64,000 bases of DNA, taken from Clarireedia homoeocarpa. Its lineage: Eukaryota > Ascomycota > Leotiomycetes > Helotiales > Rutstroemiaceae. Each line of letters begins with the position of its first letter. Within the stretch, counting starts at the first letter, position 1. The translations under genes and the position numbers were made by a program. Below the pieces are notes generated by a model that was given only the letters and a program-made list of their open reading frames with translations, did not search any database and was not told where the DNA came from. The stretch spans positions 188,743 to 252,742 of the forward strand of contig LNKV01000011.1 of assembly GCA_001465935.1 (NCBI GenBank), read 5' to 3'. This document shows, piece by piece, positions 23,850-34,216 of this stretch.

Positions 23850-24400
23850 ACAATGCTGTCGACTTTCAAGGATGTCGAACAATATGAACAACTTCGAGAG
23901 CAACATCAAAGTGGACTATGCGCCATCTCAGTCTGGCCCAAGATGCTTCTGCGAGTCCGAGACCCTGCCGCCACTGGTCCTGTGCTGCGATACTACCACA
24001 GCGTCTGCAATATACTTCTACAGACCGGGGGTTAGAGATTTCTGTGTCTCTGTATACGATCTCGCTATCCATAACAAGCTTAACAACCCCTCGATGGATC
24101 AGGGTACCATTGACGAAGTGACCCTCCATCCAAAACATGTTGTATCATATTGGTTTTGTGGAATTGCAATTGGAACTGGCTTGCTCATAAAACTCTTCTC
24201 AATTTGGCTGGCTTGGATAAAATATGGGAACTTGGATAGAGATCCTACTGAGTATTGGCCTCGGTGCTAGTATGGGGATGTGCGTTTAGCTTACACTACA
24301 CCTTATTCGAGGAAGAGATCAAGATACGTGTGTCGCACAGTACACAATGATGATTGGTTTTGCCGTGGCTCAGGCGCTTGCAGTGAGTATCATGTGGGAG
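23850..24400 (+). pseudogene. MFS multidrug-type transporter relic
   Basis: Fragments in different frames line up with the second half of a 14-helix MFS drug transporter. HVVSYWFCGIAIGTGLLIKL resembles the helix preceding the conserved Gly-rich segment, IEILLSIGLGASMGMC that segment itself, and GRDQDTCVAQ then YTMMIGFAVAQALAV the next conserved helix. Frameshifts separate them and no start or full frame exists. The assignment is by pattern only. It lies 0.6 kb from an intact but different MFS gene on the other strand. Confidence 0.4.
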
Positions 24401-25034
24401 AGAAGCTCAGGGGGCTCATATAAAATTTCCGGTTGGTAGATCTAGAGGTAATGGGAGGGAGGAATGTACCGTTCTCATATTCGATCGCTGAAAACGCTGC
24501 AATGTTAAATCGATGAGGACCTAGACAACTTTTCATGCGATTGATTCGAACAAAACTGTCAAGGATTAACTATGCGTGTTGGACTCGATAGAATCGTTTC
24601 CGTAGCTTGGCGTATCTTATTAGACCCGACCATAATGGATTCATGCGTCGACTGGAGAGCAGTGTGATTCCTCCGTTGGCAGAGGGAGAGGAGGTGGAGA
24701 CGCGGTCGGTGGATGAGTGGGCGGCTTGGAGGCCGTCCTGTTGGTGTGGGGAAGGCTGTGAATGTACAGACAGTACCTTAGGCTTTAAATCTGCTTATTA
24801 GATGCATTCAATTAGGAGAATAATCAGCTAAATGAGCACTGCTATGCACTTGTAAAGACGAAATTTGCTAGTGCTATTAGCATTATGTTTTCAGGTGTGT
24901 ACTTGTATTCTTTCTGGGTGCGTATTGGAACATTAATCGTAGTATCCTAGAACAAACCCTACTTCCACATTCATATACCGTCAGAGGCGAAAATATTGAT
25001 GAACATGATCCCTCTTCCGATCATTCTCAGTTGC
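24401..25034. other. Intergenic
   Basis: No gene seen between the MFS relic and the 3' end of the intact MFS gene. Confidence 0.4.
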
Positions 25035-27041
25035 TCATACTTGAGCGACCACATCGCTGGCAGTGATTTCTCTCTCCTCCTTCTTGATCTCCTTGAGAAA
25101 CAACATTGCCAAAAATGCCGCAAGAATCAACCCCGCACTTACATACGGTATGCCATTCGAGGCGGACATATTTGCAGCCAAGATCGGTGCAAGCAATCCG
25201 GCCACTCTATTGATAGAATGCGCGATGCCCGTGCCAGTTCCCCTGCAGTAGCCTGGGAAGGATTCAGGAGTATAGGCACTGGATACCGTTAGTACGACAC
25301 GCTCCGTGGGGAGAGGGCTAATGCGCAAACTTACTAGAGTATTCCAAACATAATGTTTTCGAAAAAAGACGCGAGGCATGAAAATGCGAGCTGGTATTTG
25401 CTGTCCTTCGAGATGCTAAAGCAGAAGAAGAGAACACCGGAAACCATGGTTGCTGCGGCCATGGGAATTTTGCGGCCCCCGCGAGTCACAATGAGGCATG
25501 CAGATAAGCAGCCCGGAATTGCCACTGCACTGACGATAGTATAGTCGCGGTAGGTCTGAGACTTACTGATTGGCTCACTCGAGTTCTGGCCATCGGATAG
25601 AAGCTGCGGCAGAAAGGAGTTGAATAGTGGGTATCCTATTCCGATACATGCCCAGCAGAACCAAATGAAACTCTGATATGTATCAGTTCTGAAAGTGTAG
25701 TGAAATGACGGGAAGTACTCACGGTGTTTTTGCTCTGTTTCCTAGTTTTAAACAATGGGCTGAGCTTTTCCCCGAGAGATAGGAAGGAATGTCGGATCTT
25801 CACCAATAATCCTCGTTTTACGGCTTCGGCTGCCTCTTCCTCGCCTCCTATTTCATTAAGGATGTCTTCGGAGAGCCAAGTCTTCCGCTTGTTCTTCGCT
25901 GCTATCGCCCGGATGATTCTCACGGCCTCCGCTTGGTCTTGCTTGAGAAGGTAGTATGGTGATTCAAGAACGTCGAAGATGAACCGTGCAAGAAATAGCA
26001 CGGCACTAAATCCTCCATAGCAATATACGCAATATCGCCAACCGAGACTCTCAATATAGGAGGTACCCATGAAGTGCCACCCGAGAAACGAAGCTAGAAT
26101 CTGTCCCAAAGGCCACCACACTGATAGCAATGTGAGAAGACTGCGCCTCTCTTGCGGCAAGAACTCCAGCTAGATATCTTTTCAGCGTTGTTGCTTCCAA
26201 GGTGCATTCAAATATATTCCACTTACGAACATAGTCCCATCAACAGGCAGGTTACCACCAACGCCAAATCCAAGAGCTCCTAGGTAACCACACACAGCCG
26301 GAAACGAGTTCGCAGTTGCGAGTAAGATACCAAATATGGAAGTAACAAGCAAGGCCATATTGAATGGTAATTTTCTCCCTCGACCGTCCGACGTGATTCC
26401 CCAGAATAATGCGCCAAGACAACATCCCAAGAACAGGAAGCAAGTGGCGTATCTGACGTTCTTCTCCGACACCTCGAAGGTAGCCGATAATGAAGGAAGG
26501 ATCAACGCAAGTCCTTGTAGCCACAGACTACATTCCATTAGTTCCAACCACATACGAGGAAGAGACGATCACGGGACTTTTCTTACTTATCGGCGGCCCA
26601 TCCACTACCACATAACACAAACAATGACCATTGGTATCTGCCCATTCCAATATCTGACAACGCCAAGTCTACAACTTTGGTCTTCACTATTTTACAAGTC
26701 AATCAGCAAGCCGTGCATATCTATCAGAATACACATCCAAACATACATTCAAGAGAAGTATACGTCTCGGATCCCACTGCACGTTGAACATCATTCCGGA
26801 TATCATCTGTGGTCCAGATGATTGATTCTTCGGACACCAATTTCCTCAACCTATCTCCTTCCGATGAACTTCGTCTGTCAGGCGTTGCCTCGACGGAGAC
26901 AGAAGCAGATTCAGGGGTCGTTTGGTATTTTTGGCGATATGCCAGTTCGGCTCGAGGATTGCGTTTTGCAATTGCTAAGGCGACTTCGGCGTCCTTGTAG
27001 TCGGGCTTGGATTCCCCGAAGAGACGGTTGAATATTGTCAT
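25035..27041 (-). CDS. MFS transporter, SV2/SVOP-like sugar-porter relative
   Basis: Twelve-helix major-facilitator protein of the plasma or an inner membrane; substrate unknown. Exons on the minus strand are 27041-26747, 26686-26587, 26527-26227, 26169-25723, 25672-25335 and 25278-25035, coding 574 residues. A cytosolic N terminus of about 95 residues precedes DIGMGRYQWSLFVLCGSGWA, the start of helix 1. Motif A is GITSDGRGRKLPF; the next helix pair contains GALGFGVGGNLPVDGTMF. A long charged loop follows helix 6. The C half has YAYTPESFPGYCRGTGTGIA, typical of SV2-like and sugar porters. All five introns are 53-62 nt. The 100-nt second exon restores a continuous helix 1, which supports the model. 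The reading is intact, unlike the neighbouring relic. Confidence 0.88.
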
Positions 27042-28432
27042 GGCTGCTTGGGTAGATTGTCGCTTAAGGTATTTGTTGCTTTGGGCGGTTGTTGCTTCTG
27101 GTTGTTACTTCGGGTGCTTGTTGCTTCGGGCGTATGTTGCACTTTCTTTAGGAGAAGATAGGTACGAACTACAGAAGAAGGGGACTTTTTCGATTATCCG
27201 TTCGGACAAGATATTTCTTGAACGTAAATGATGATGGTTTGCTGCTTTGGCTTCGACACAAAAGGACCTATGGAAATCAAGGTACGTCTTCCGGAGGAAA
27301 ATATTCTTTTTCGACTGACGGTGATCTAGATTTACAATTGATGCGTTCCCATTATTTGTAAGAGAAAGTTGTGTTTCTTTTCGAAAATTTCTGAAGATGT
27401 GCATGAGGTTTACTGATAGTCCCCTTCGTATGTGCTAGTTGCAGTTCAGATCCAAACGAAAAAAAATCCTGTTTTGATAGCTGGTAAACTTTTCTGGAAG
27501 GGGATGGGAGTGTGTGAGATTTATATATCAATGGGAATGTTCGAGGGCTTTTCTGTGCGGCATTTCATGTGGTGAAGTTTTGCCCCTAATTCTGCCACAA
27601 GGACCTACTTTTAACTAGTGAACCGTTGGACTGCTGTCCGTTTGCTCCTGATCTTCTGGGTAGCTGCAAATTCAGTCCAGCCCTAATGGTTTGATTTAGG
27701 GAACTGCGTCATTTCTTCATATTTCTTTGGTACACTTACGAAAGCCGTTCCTGACGGACTCTGGCGCTATGACGGAATGTACCACAGCCCTACGGGACGG
27801 AGAAACCTAAGCAGTCTGGGAATTGATGTTACGGAGGTTGCTTGTTGAGGTAGAACTAGGATATAAATTATGTATGATTGCTGTCTTAACGGGCTTGAAA
27901 ATTTATGCTACAAGCAAGTGCTTGACTCGGTGGAAGTGATGCAAGCTTTTCGACAAGGTTGCTACAAGTCCAAAAAGACATTCCAGCGATGGCCGCAGTT
28001 GCTTCTTCATGACTGCTCTCAAATGGATGGTCAAAGCGAAGTCTGAAGCAGAATGAAGAGAAATCATGGAAGTACTCATGGCAGTGTAAGACGCTGAAGT
28101 CAATGGGAAGAGGCTTGATGGAAGAGTTGTTTGCAATAGCCGCAACTCGTTGAAATAGAATAACGGGCACTTGATTCATAGTGAGCAGTTAGTAACTGAT
28201 CCATTCGGTAGAATATGGGATGGTGATCTCCTTCCAAATTTACAATAGATGCTTTAGAGCTCTAATGCTCTCTTGACATTCACACGGAGGCAACCAATCG
28301 CAAGTCCCAGCACTGCTGCGGTAAGCTTATCGTATTGAGATCTTTTATTAATGAACTACATCGCTGCCAGTAATAGAGCTTGCCTTTCCCATGTTGGCGT
28401 GTTCGAGGAGACTAGTTGCATACAATTGACGG
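27042..28432. other. Intergenic
   Basis: Promoter of the MFS gene at the left. The rest is AT-rich without a supported gene or RNA. Confidence 0.35.
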
Positions 28433-28437
28433 CCAGA

Positions 28438-28593
28438 AAGATCCAATTTCTGTGTCCACCCAAATCATTACTCATCATGCCATCACTTCTTTGTCTACCC
28501 CCAATCCCAACCAGAAAGATCCAATTTATCTGTCCACCCAAATCATTACTTATCATGCCATCACTTCTTTATGCACCCCCAATCCCAAAAAGA
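28438..28593. repeat. 78-bp tandem repeat, two copies
   Basis: Units start at 28438 and 28516 and share AAGATCCAATTT, CACCCAAATCATTACT and ATCATGCCATCACTTCTTT. A single related unit is present near 33556 in copy B. The repeat lies downstream of the peptide gene. Confidence 0.85.
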
Positions 28594-28692
28594 TCTCCAA
28601 ACACACGGCTAAATCCGCTGGCGTTTTGACGAGCCGAATCACGCGTGTCTAGAATCCCATCCACCATTTTCGCCACTGCGTCGAGAATACAT

Positions 28693-29460
28693 TTAATCGA
28701 GGCCCAAGTTGATATCCGCGTCAACACCCGCTGTGAAACCGCGCTTGGCTAGAAGCCCACCCACCAGATCAGTTACTCCGCCGACAATACGTTTATCGAG
28801 GTCCACTTCGGCATTCGCTGTGACGTATATAGAAGGCAGATCACGCTTGGCTAGAATCCCACCCAGCTCACCATGTAATGCGTCGAGAATACGTTTATCG
28901 AGGTCCGCTTCGGCATTCGCTGTGACGTATATAGAAGGCAGATCACGCTTGGCTAGAAGCCCACCCAGCTCACCAGGTAATGCGTCGAGAATACGTTTAT
29001 CGAGGTCCGCTTCGGCATGCGCTGTGAGGTCTATAGAAGGCAGATCACGCTTGGCTAGAAGCCCACCCAGCTCACCAGGTAATGCGTCGAGAATACGTTT
29101 ATCGAGGTCCGCTTCGGCATGCGCTGTGAGGTCTATAGAAGGCAGATCACGCTTGGCTAGAATCCCACCCAGCGCACCATGTAATGCGTCGAGAATACGT
29201 TTATCGAGGTCCGCTTTGGCATGCGCTGTGAGGTCTATAGAAGGCAGATCACGCTCGCCTAGTCCCGACAGACTACTAAATGGGCCGAAAAGACGTTTAT
29301 GAACGCCCACTTCGGTACCCGCTTCGACACCCGTGGAAGCAACAATGCCTTCATGAAGAGTTCCACCAACAACAGTACCCGAAACCTCTGCACCGATAGG
29401 TAAACCGAGACTCAAGTGAGCGCCTGTCAGGCCAAGTAGTAGGGAAGCGTAGAGTTGCAT
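28693..29460 (-). CDS. Secreted Kex2-processed repeat-peptide precursor (KEP)
   Basis: 255 codons, no intron. The N terminus MQLYASLLLGLTGAHLSLG is a signal peptide, so the protein enters the secretory pathway. After a unique leader, five 34-residue (102-nt) units follow. Each holds a 16-residue peptide of the type DLPSIDLTAHAEADLD, Lys-Arg, a 14-residue peptide of the type ILDALPGELGGLLA, and Lys-Arg. There are 11 Lys-Arg pairs in all. Golgi Kex2 would be expected to cut after each pair and release two peptide classes. The architecture is that of fungal Kex2-processed repeat proteins, which include pheromone-like and ribosomally made secondary-metabolite (dikaritin) precursors. No UstYa-type oxidase is visible nearby, so a modified peptide is unproven. 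The stop codon results from one extra base in a further Lys-Arg site (see findings). The function is unknown. Confidence 0.85.
   Translation of the reverse strand: MQLYASLLLGLTGAHLSLGLPIGAEVSGTVVGGTLHEGIVASTGVEAGTEVGVHKRLFGPFSSLSGLGERDLPSIDLTAHAKADLDKRILDALHGALGGILAKRDLPSIDLTAHAEADLDKRILDALPGELGGLLAKRDLPSIDLTAHAEADLDKRILDALPGELGGLLAKRDLPSIYVTANAEADLDKRILDALHGELGGILAKRDLPSIYVTANAEVDLDKRIVGGVTDLVGGLLAKRGFTAGVDADINLGLD
28766..29283 (-). repeat. 102-bp coding tandem repeat array
   Basis: The string GCAGATCACGCT recurs on the plus strand at 28836, 28938, 29040, 29142 and 29244, exactly 102 nt apart. Units 2 and 3 of the protein are identical in sequence, while the last two carry a Tyr-Val-Thr-Ala-Asn variant. 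This indicates unit duplication with local homogenisation. Confidence 0.92.
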
Positions 29461-29559
29461 TTTGAGGATATAGACTTGTAGTAGGTTCTGAAGATGAAGG
29501 AGAAATGATGTGAATGAAGTGAGTGATATTGTGTCGAGTTTGTAGATTTTCTAGGCCTA

Positions 29560-29569
29560 TTTATCTATA
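29560..29569 (-). promoter_or_regulatory. TATA-like box of the repeat-peptide gene
   Basis: The minus strand reads TATAGATAAA about 100 nt upstream of the ATG. The equivalent place in copy B (34209-34216) reads TATATAAA, and the adjoining AGGCC/AGGCCC is kept in both. Confidence 0.55.
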
Positions 29570-30070
29570 TCTCTGCTGGAACACTAGCTCCAGTGATACG
29601 GTGAGAACTACAGATCTGCAGAAACAACAATAAGATCTACAGCATTAAGCAAATCTACGACAATTGCGAATATACACGGTGTGAAATCTGTTTCTGAAAT
29701 CTGAGACTGTTTTCTTTGTTGTACAGTATATGTGAAAGCTAGGGCCACCTCTTACCGCACTGTCCTTCTCATTTTCGTGATAGAATAGAGCTCTATACAG
29801 TATAAGTTACTGTAAATTATTTTAGACAAACCCTATGAATTAATGTTTTTGTACCAATAAGAATCAAAACTCAATACCTATTTAGCTTAATGGTCGAGTA
29901 TACTAGTAGTATAAAACCTGGTTTGTTTTTCTATGTATATTCAACATATCAACAGCCAGAGCATCCTACCTCCTACTCACAATCCTCCCGGGGAAAAGCT
30001 CCCCAGTAGCTTAACTATCTTTGATTCCACGACCGATCGCCTGTCTAGGACATGTTGCTCCAGTTGGCCC

Positions 30071-30699
30071 ATTTTGGTGCGCGTGTGCTGCTCCTGTCGG
30101 TCTCTTGGCTGACGCTTTTCCATTAAAGTTATGGACTCGGAAGTTGGAGAGGTCGAAATAAAGTGAATGACTCGTAAAGCTACAGTATCTGCGTGCAGGG
30201 GGGTAACACCTCAACCTGCAGTAGTTCTAGGCTGCGGGACGGGACCCTGATACAGTAGGGGCCCAGCACATCATCCAACCTTAAATGCTGCACGTGGCGT
30301 GTCTCATATTTGCTTGAAAGTCACGACATCTTTCTGGATATGAGATGGCTGGCAGCTATTCTTTAGTCTTCACCTGTTCCCCTGTTCCCCTGTTCCCCTT
30401 TCCCACCGACAAGATAGATGTTTTGTTATTTGTAGGTGGGTCTGCGACCTTCCACGCTAATATCGGTTCAAGTGCTCAGCATGTTGTTCACACGCCCTGG
30501 CTACTTGAGCACTTTCTGCATACCCTTATCCTCCTGTAACTTGGACAGTCCAGGATGGGGATTACAAGTTTATTGTTTGTCTATTGGATGAGATATATTT
30601 CCCTTTGGGGACTTTCTTCATGGTGCATACAACGCTGACGAGCCGGAAACCCGTTCTCCGGTATACTTCCATCTATGTGATCTCTATCAGCTAGGCCGT
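30071..30699. other. Intergenic
   Basis: No gene seen. A triplicated CCTGTTCC string lies at about 30370-30400. Confidence 0.35.
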
Positions 30700-32860
30700 T
30701 GATCAACAAAATGAACACATCGAGGAAGCGAGATTCCAACCATCATGCCGTTCTATTATACAAGGACGGCTCACTGATGTATGTTCTCCAGAGTAAGAGG
30801 CGATGCTCAAAATTTCCGCGTCGGAAACGCCTTTTGGGGAAATTTCTCTGAGGTCCATATAGACCTCAACGAGGAACAGGTTTCACGCTGATTTGAAGGC
30901 CAAACTCGATCCTCACAATGCCCCAGGAAATTTGATAGTAATTGTGTATCTGGGAAGTAGCCCATACGCGTACAGCATTTCTGCTGATCGATCATCCGTG
31001 GCACATATCCGGCCCGTTCGGTCCATTGGCATATAGGTTTGGACTACAAGCCATATCCATTGGGACTTGCGCGAGCTTTGTAGGAGCAAATCAGGCATTC
31101 TAGTCGTGGCCCAGAGCACTAGTACATCAACACTGTATGGAACTTGTGACGTTCAGTACCCAAGATCCGGAGCACTTTTCTGTCGATCATGTATGTCGTG
31201 ATTTTAATGATGACACCAATGAGCGGAAGCTTCTGGCGAAACGCTCTTTATTCTTTACCAAGAGATATTTCTTTGTAAGACATGATGTTATATCGAGGAC
31301 GAATAAGATATTTCTCGTACAGTCCTACCCTGTTTTTGGTCCCAAACATATCGCGGATATGAAGATGCGTTTCTTTCGCAAAGGTTCCAGATTATCGATA
31401 GCGCCTACTGGTTCCAGCGCCGGATATGGAGAGTGTATTCGGACTATGAAAGCCCTGGGCCGAGAACCATTGAGACGGTCTGCAGTTTCATCTTGAATTT
31501 AATTCAGAATTCCCCAATAACAATTCCTAGGTCTGCGTGGCGGTGAAAAAGTTCATGTCGCCGAAAGATAACAATACGACTATGCAGCAGCAAGCACTGC
31601 GCAAGACCTTTCTCAGCGAAAGGAAGAATCTCGAAAGCATGATTAAATGGCCGCATACGAATATCCTCGCCATGCTTGGATCATTTGAGTGTCTCGAGCC
31701 GGCCTCTTTCAACCTCATCTTTCTATTTGCAGAAGGCGGCGGTCTCCTCAACTTCATGCGCTTGCGAGCGACCCAGCACGAAGAGCCCAATGAGATTTAC
31801 CTACATTTATCAAACATGTGTGATGAATATGCCGCCTGGGAGCACGGCATTCTTGATCAGTGTATCGGACTTCTCAGCGCGCTATCGTATATCCACCACG
31901 GGATTCACGGCAATCTCATCATGCATCGCGATATCAACCCCGCCAACATCTTGATCCATAATCGGAAGTTCATGCTGACCGGGTTTGGAGAAGCGCATAT
32001 CAAAGTGATGTGTGAAGGCGTGATGTAGAAAACGAAACGAGGCATCTGGACTCCCACGTATAGCCTGCCAGAGCTTTTCCAGCCCAACATCAACCAAAAT
32101 GGAGCTGAAATTCGGGCCCGCACTAGACGTCTGGGGACTTGGCTGCGTGTTCTTTGAGCTCGCCGTCATGCTCGCTCATCTGCGGTATGAGGACTTGCCC
32201 TCGGTCGTCGGCTTCGAAGACCGGCGAATCAGCTGGTTGACTGCCAACAGTGACGAGCACGGCCGCGACATATATCCCGCCAATGCATTTGCTAGAAAGG
32301 GTGTTCCGAGGAAGTAGCATCGATGATTTCCAATCTCGGAGATACTCACTTGATGATTCTGCCCGAAGTCGCGCAGATGATGCTAGAAGATAACTGGGTT
32401 TGACGATCACGCGTCGGATCTGCTTGCGCATATGGAGAAAATGTATAGTCTTCTTAAGGAAACAATACCGTACGTCCGACTAGAAGCGACCTCAACTACA
32501 AGTTCCGAATTCGAGCAGCAGCCAATTTCCAGATCGGATCCCCCCCCCCCCCCCACGTCGCAAGCACTGAGAAGTTTCTGGTACCAGGCTTTCCTCAATA
32601 ATAATCACGGGTGCTATGGTTGGCTTTATGGGATTCCATTCATCATCTCAGTGACCGTGCTGATCGGCCTTGGAATCGCTTTGATGACGTCCATGGTACT
32701 CATGAAAAAGCTTTATGAAATGGGAATAGGGGATGTGATGATCAGGTCTATCCTGTATTCTTTCGCAGGACTAAGTGTGATGTATTTCTTAGTCTTTTTG
32801 GGGGCGACTGCTCTTCAACGGCTGTTTGAACCTCTGCGTTGTCCGGCCACATGCATTTAG
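30700..32860 (+). pseudogene. Broken protein-kinase/pseudokinase gene with C-terminal membrane segments
   Basis: The kinase part is clearest at 31530-32310. VCVAVKKFMSP resembles the ATP-binding Lys strand, and an alpha-C-like helix and LNFMRLRA follow. MHRDINPANILIHN (31921-31962) stands at the catalytic loop and FMLTGFGEA at the DFG site, then YSLPELF (APE-like) and GPALDVWGLGCVFFEL (helix F). A TAG at 32026 and a +1 shift near 32100 break the frame, and more stops follow at 32316-32400. The last open part (32432-32860) encodes two hydrophobic helices. The Lys of HRDxK is Asn and the Asp of DFG is Gly, so even the ancestral copy may have been inactive. Upstream, 30700-31500 has protein-like fragments in shifting frames, perhaps the N-terminal part. 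It lies between the two peptide-gene copies. Confidence 0.65.
32540..32554. repeat. 15-nt C homopolymer
   Basis: Lies in the tail of the broken kinase gene, reading as a short proline run in the open frame at 32432-32860. Prone to slippage and to sequencing error. Confidence 0.9.
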
Positions 32861-33552
32861 ATATGTGGAAGCATGTGCAGATAATTCTCGAGCAACTGCA
32901 AGCGACGCCGACGCAGAAGATTTGGGGGAGCTTTCTTTCTTTCTTTCTTCCTTTCTTCCGCAATCACTCTTCCTCACAAGTCTTTGCATGCAATCTCACA
33001 AACCAACTAACACCGCCCCAAAAAACAAAGAACCAGGCCACAGACATCGAACAGAATCCCCTCTTCACCGACCACGACTCCGAAGCCTATTCCGACTTAC
33101 CTTCCGGTAGCACTCCCCAGCATAACATAGACAACCTCTCCATTGACGAGGGTCCCAATCAACAACGACGCACTACGCAGCAAAGACGACCATACAACGT
33201 ACAATTCCGCAAAGCCTAGAAAGAGGGCTAGAAGGCCCAGGGAAAGGGCTGGGCCTTCGTCCAGCACCGACTGATTCCCGCGTTAGTGATCAAGCCATAT
33301 GCAATGGTTGTAGCGGTAACGAACTACAGCGCGCAGTTAGAAAGTCGACGCAGTAATAATAATGATGATGATGATGATAATAGTAATAATCGCGGGCGAG
33401 GAGCTATTGCTTTGTAGAAGCAGATTCAATCTATCTCTCTAGATTATGTTGTCAGTGTAATTAATTTGGTCTGTCGGTCACCTGTTTAGGTTTCTTGTAC
33501 ATTATGTATTCTTTGCTGCTTGCTATTTTGAATTTGCATACAATAGATAAAT
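32861..33552. other. Intergenic with a short open frame
   Basis: A frame at 32839-33219 (126 codons, polar, with RRTTQQRRPYN) overlaps the kinase relic's end and may be its decayed tail. A TAA/GATGAT-rich microsatellite lies at 33355-33390. Confidence 0.3.
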
Positions 33553-33794
33553 AGAAAGATCCGATTTCTCTGCCCCCCAATAGCATTCCTCATTATCTCG
33601 TCACTTCTTTATCTGAACCCCCAATCCCGAAAAGATCCTCCAAACACACAGCTAAATCCACCGGTATTTTGATGAGCCGAATCCCTTTAGGCTAGAAGCA
33701 CTCGGCATGACATTAGCTCTGTCGAGAAGATCATCACCGAAGACCGCTCCGAGGTCTCCGGTATCTGCCGAGGAGGAGAAAGAAGTAGAGGCTC

Positions 33795-34121
33795 CTAGTG
33801 GCTGAAGACCACGCTGGGCAGTCTGTTAGACGCTTCGGTATCCGCTGTGGTGTCCGCTGTGAGTTGGAAAGTAGCCGGATCACGCTTGGCTAAAACCCCA
33901 TCTACTATGTTAGCCGCTGCGTCGAAAATAGTTCCATCGTGGTCCTGGCTGATATCCGCTTCGGTATCCTCTTGGGTAGGCGTATAGTGATGAACGCCGC
34001 GTGCGTTAAGATCCGCAAGGCTGGGTAGAGCATTGGAGATTTCCCTGTCCTCAGGGATCGGTAAACCGAGACTCAATTGAGCGCCTGTCAGGCCAAGCAG
34101 CAGGGAAACGTAGAGCTGCAT
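33795..34121 (-). CDS. Degenerate paralogue of the repeat-peptide precursor
   Basis: 108 codons. The signal peptide MQLYVSLLLGLTGAQLSLG is almost the same as in the 255-residue protein. Past it only one Lys-Arg remains (GVLAKRDPATF), preceded by a unit-like segment DAAANIVDGVLA that resembles the 14-residue peptide class. It has no tandem array. Downstream of the stop the DNA again resembles the distal coding block of copy A, with stops in it. It may still yield a secreted small protein but looks like a decaying copy. Confidence 0.6.
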   Translation of the reverse strand: MQLYVSLLLGLTGAQLSLGLPIPEDREISNALPSLADLNARGVHHYTPTQEDTEADISQDHDGTIFDAAANIVDGVLAKRDPATFQLTADTTADTEASNRLPSVVFSH

Positions 34122-34208
34122 TTTGACTTATCGTCGGATGTGAAGATGAAGGAGGAATGATGCGAATGAGAATGTGAATGATATTCTATCGTGGATTACA
34201 TGGGCCTA

Positions 34209-34216
34209 TTTATATA
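34209..34216 (-). promoter_or_regulatory. TATA box of the paralogue
   Basis: The minus strand reads TATATAAA about 90 nt upstream of the ATG, at the same place as in copy A. Confidence 0.55.

Larger units (their letters stand above)
28433..30070. repeat. Segmental duplication, copy A
   Basis: Contains the repeat-peptide gene with both flanks. It matches copy B (33553-34640) in order and orientation. Shared parts include the downstream AAGATCC...CACTTCTTTAT string, the signal-peptide region, the promoter with CCTATTTAT, the string TCTGAAATCTGAGACTGTTT, AAAGCTAGGGCCACC, and a distal block GGGGAAAAGCTC...ATTCCACGACC. The copies differ by many substitutions and by loss of the repeat array in B. 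Copy A also has a 78-bp tandem duplication of the distal block (28438 and 28516). Confidence 0.85.

Noticed and set aside
28709..29302. 197-codon plus-strand frame over the peptide array
   Set aside because: It is the antisense shadow of the 102-bp repeats. The minus frame has the signal peptide and Lys-Arg spacing.
28693..29460. Calling the repeat precursor a dikaritin (ustiloxin/phomopsin-like) RiPP
   Set aside because: No UstYa-type oxidase or other tailoring gene is visible in the window, and only two of the cores contain Tyr.
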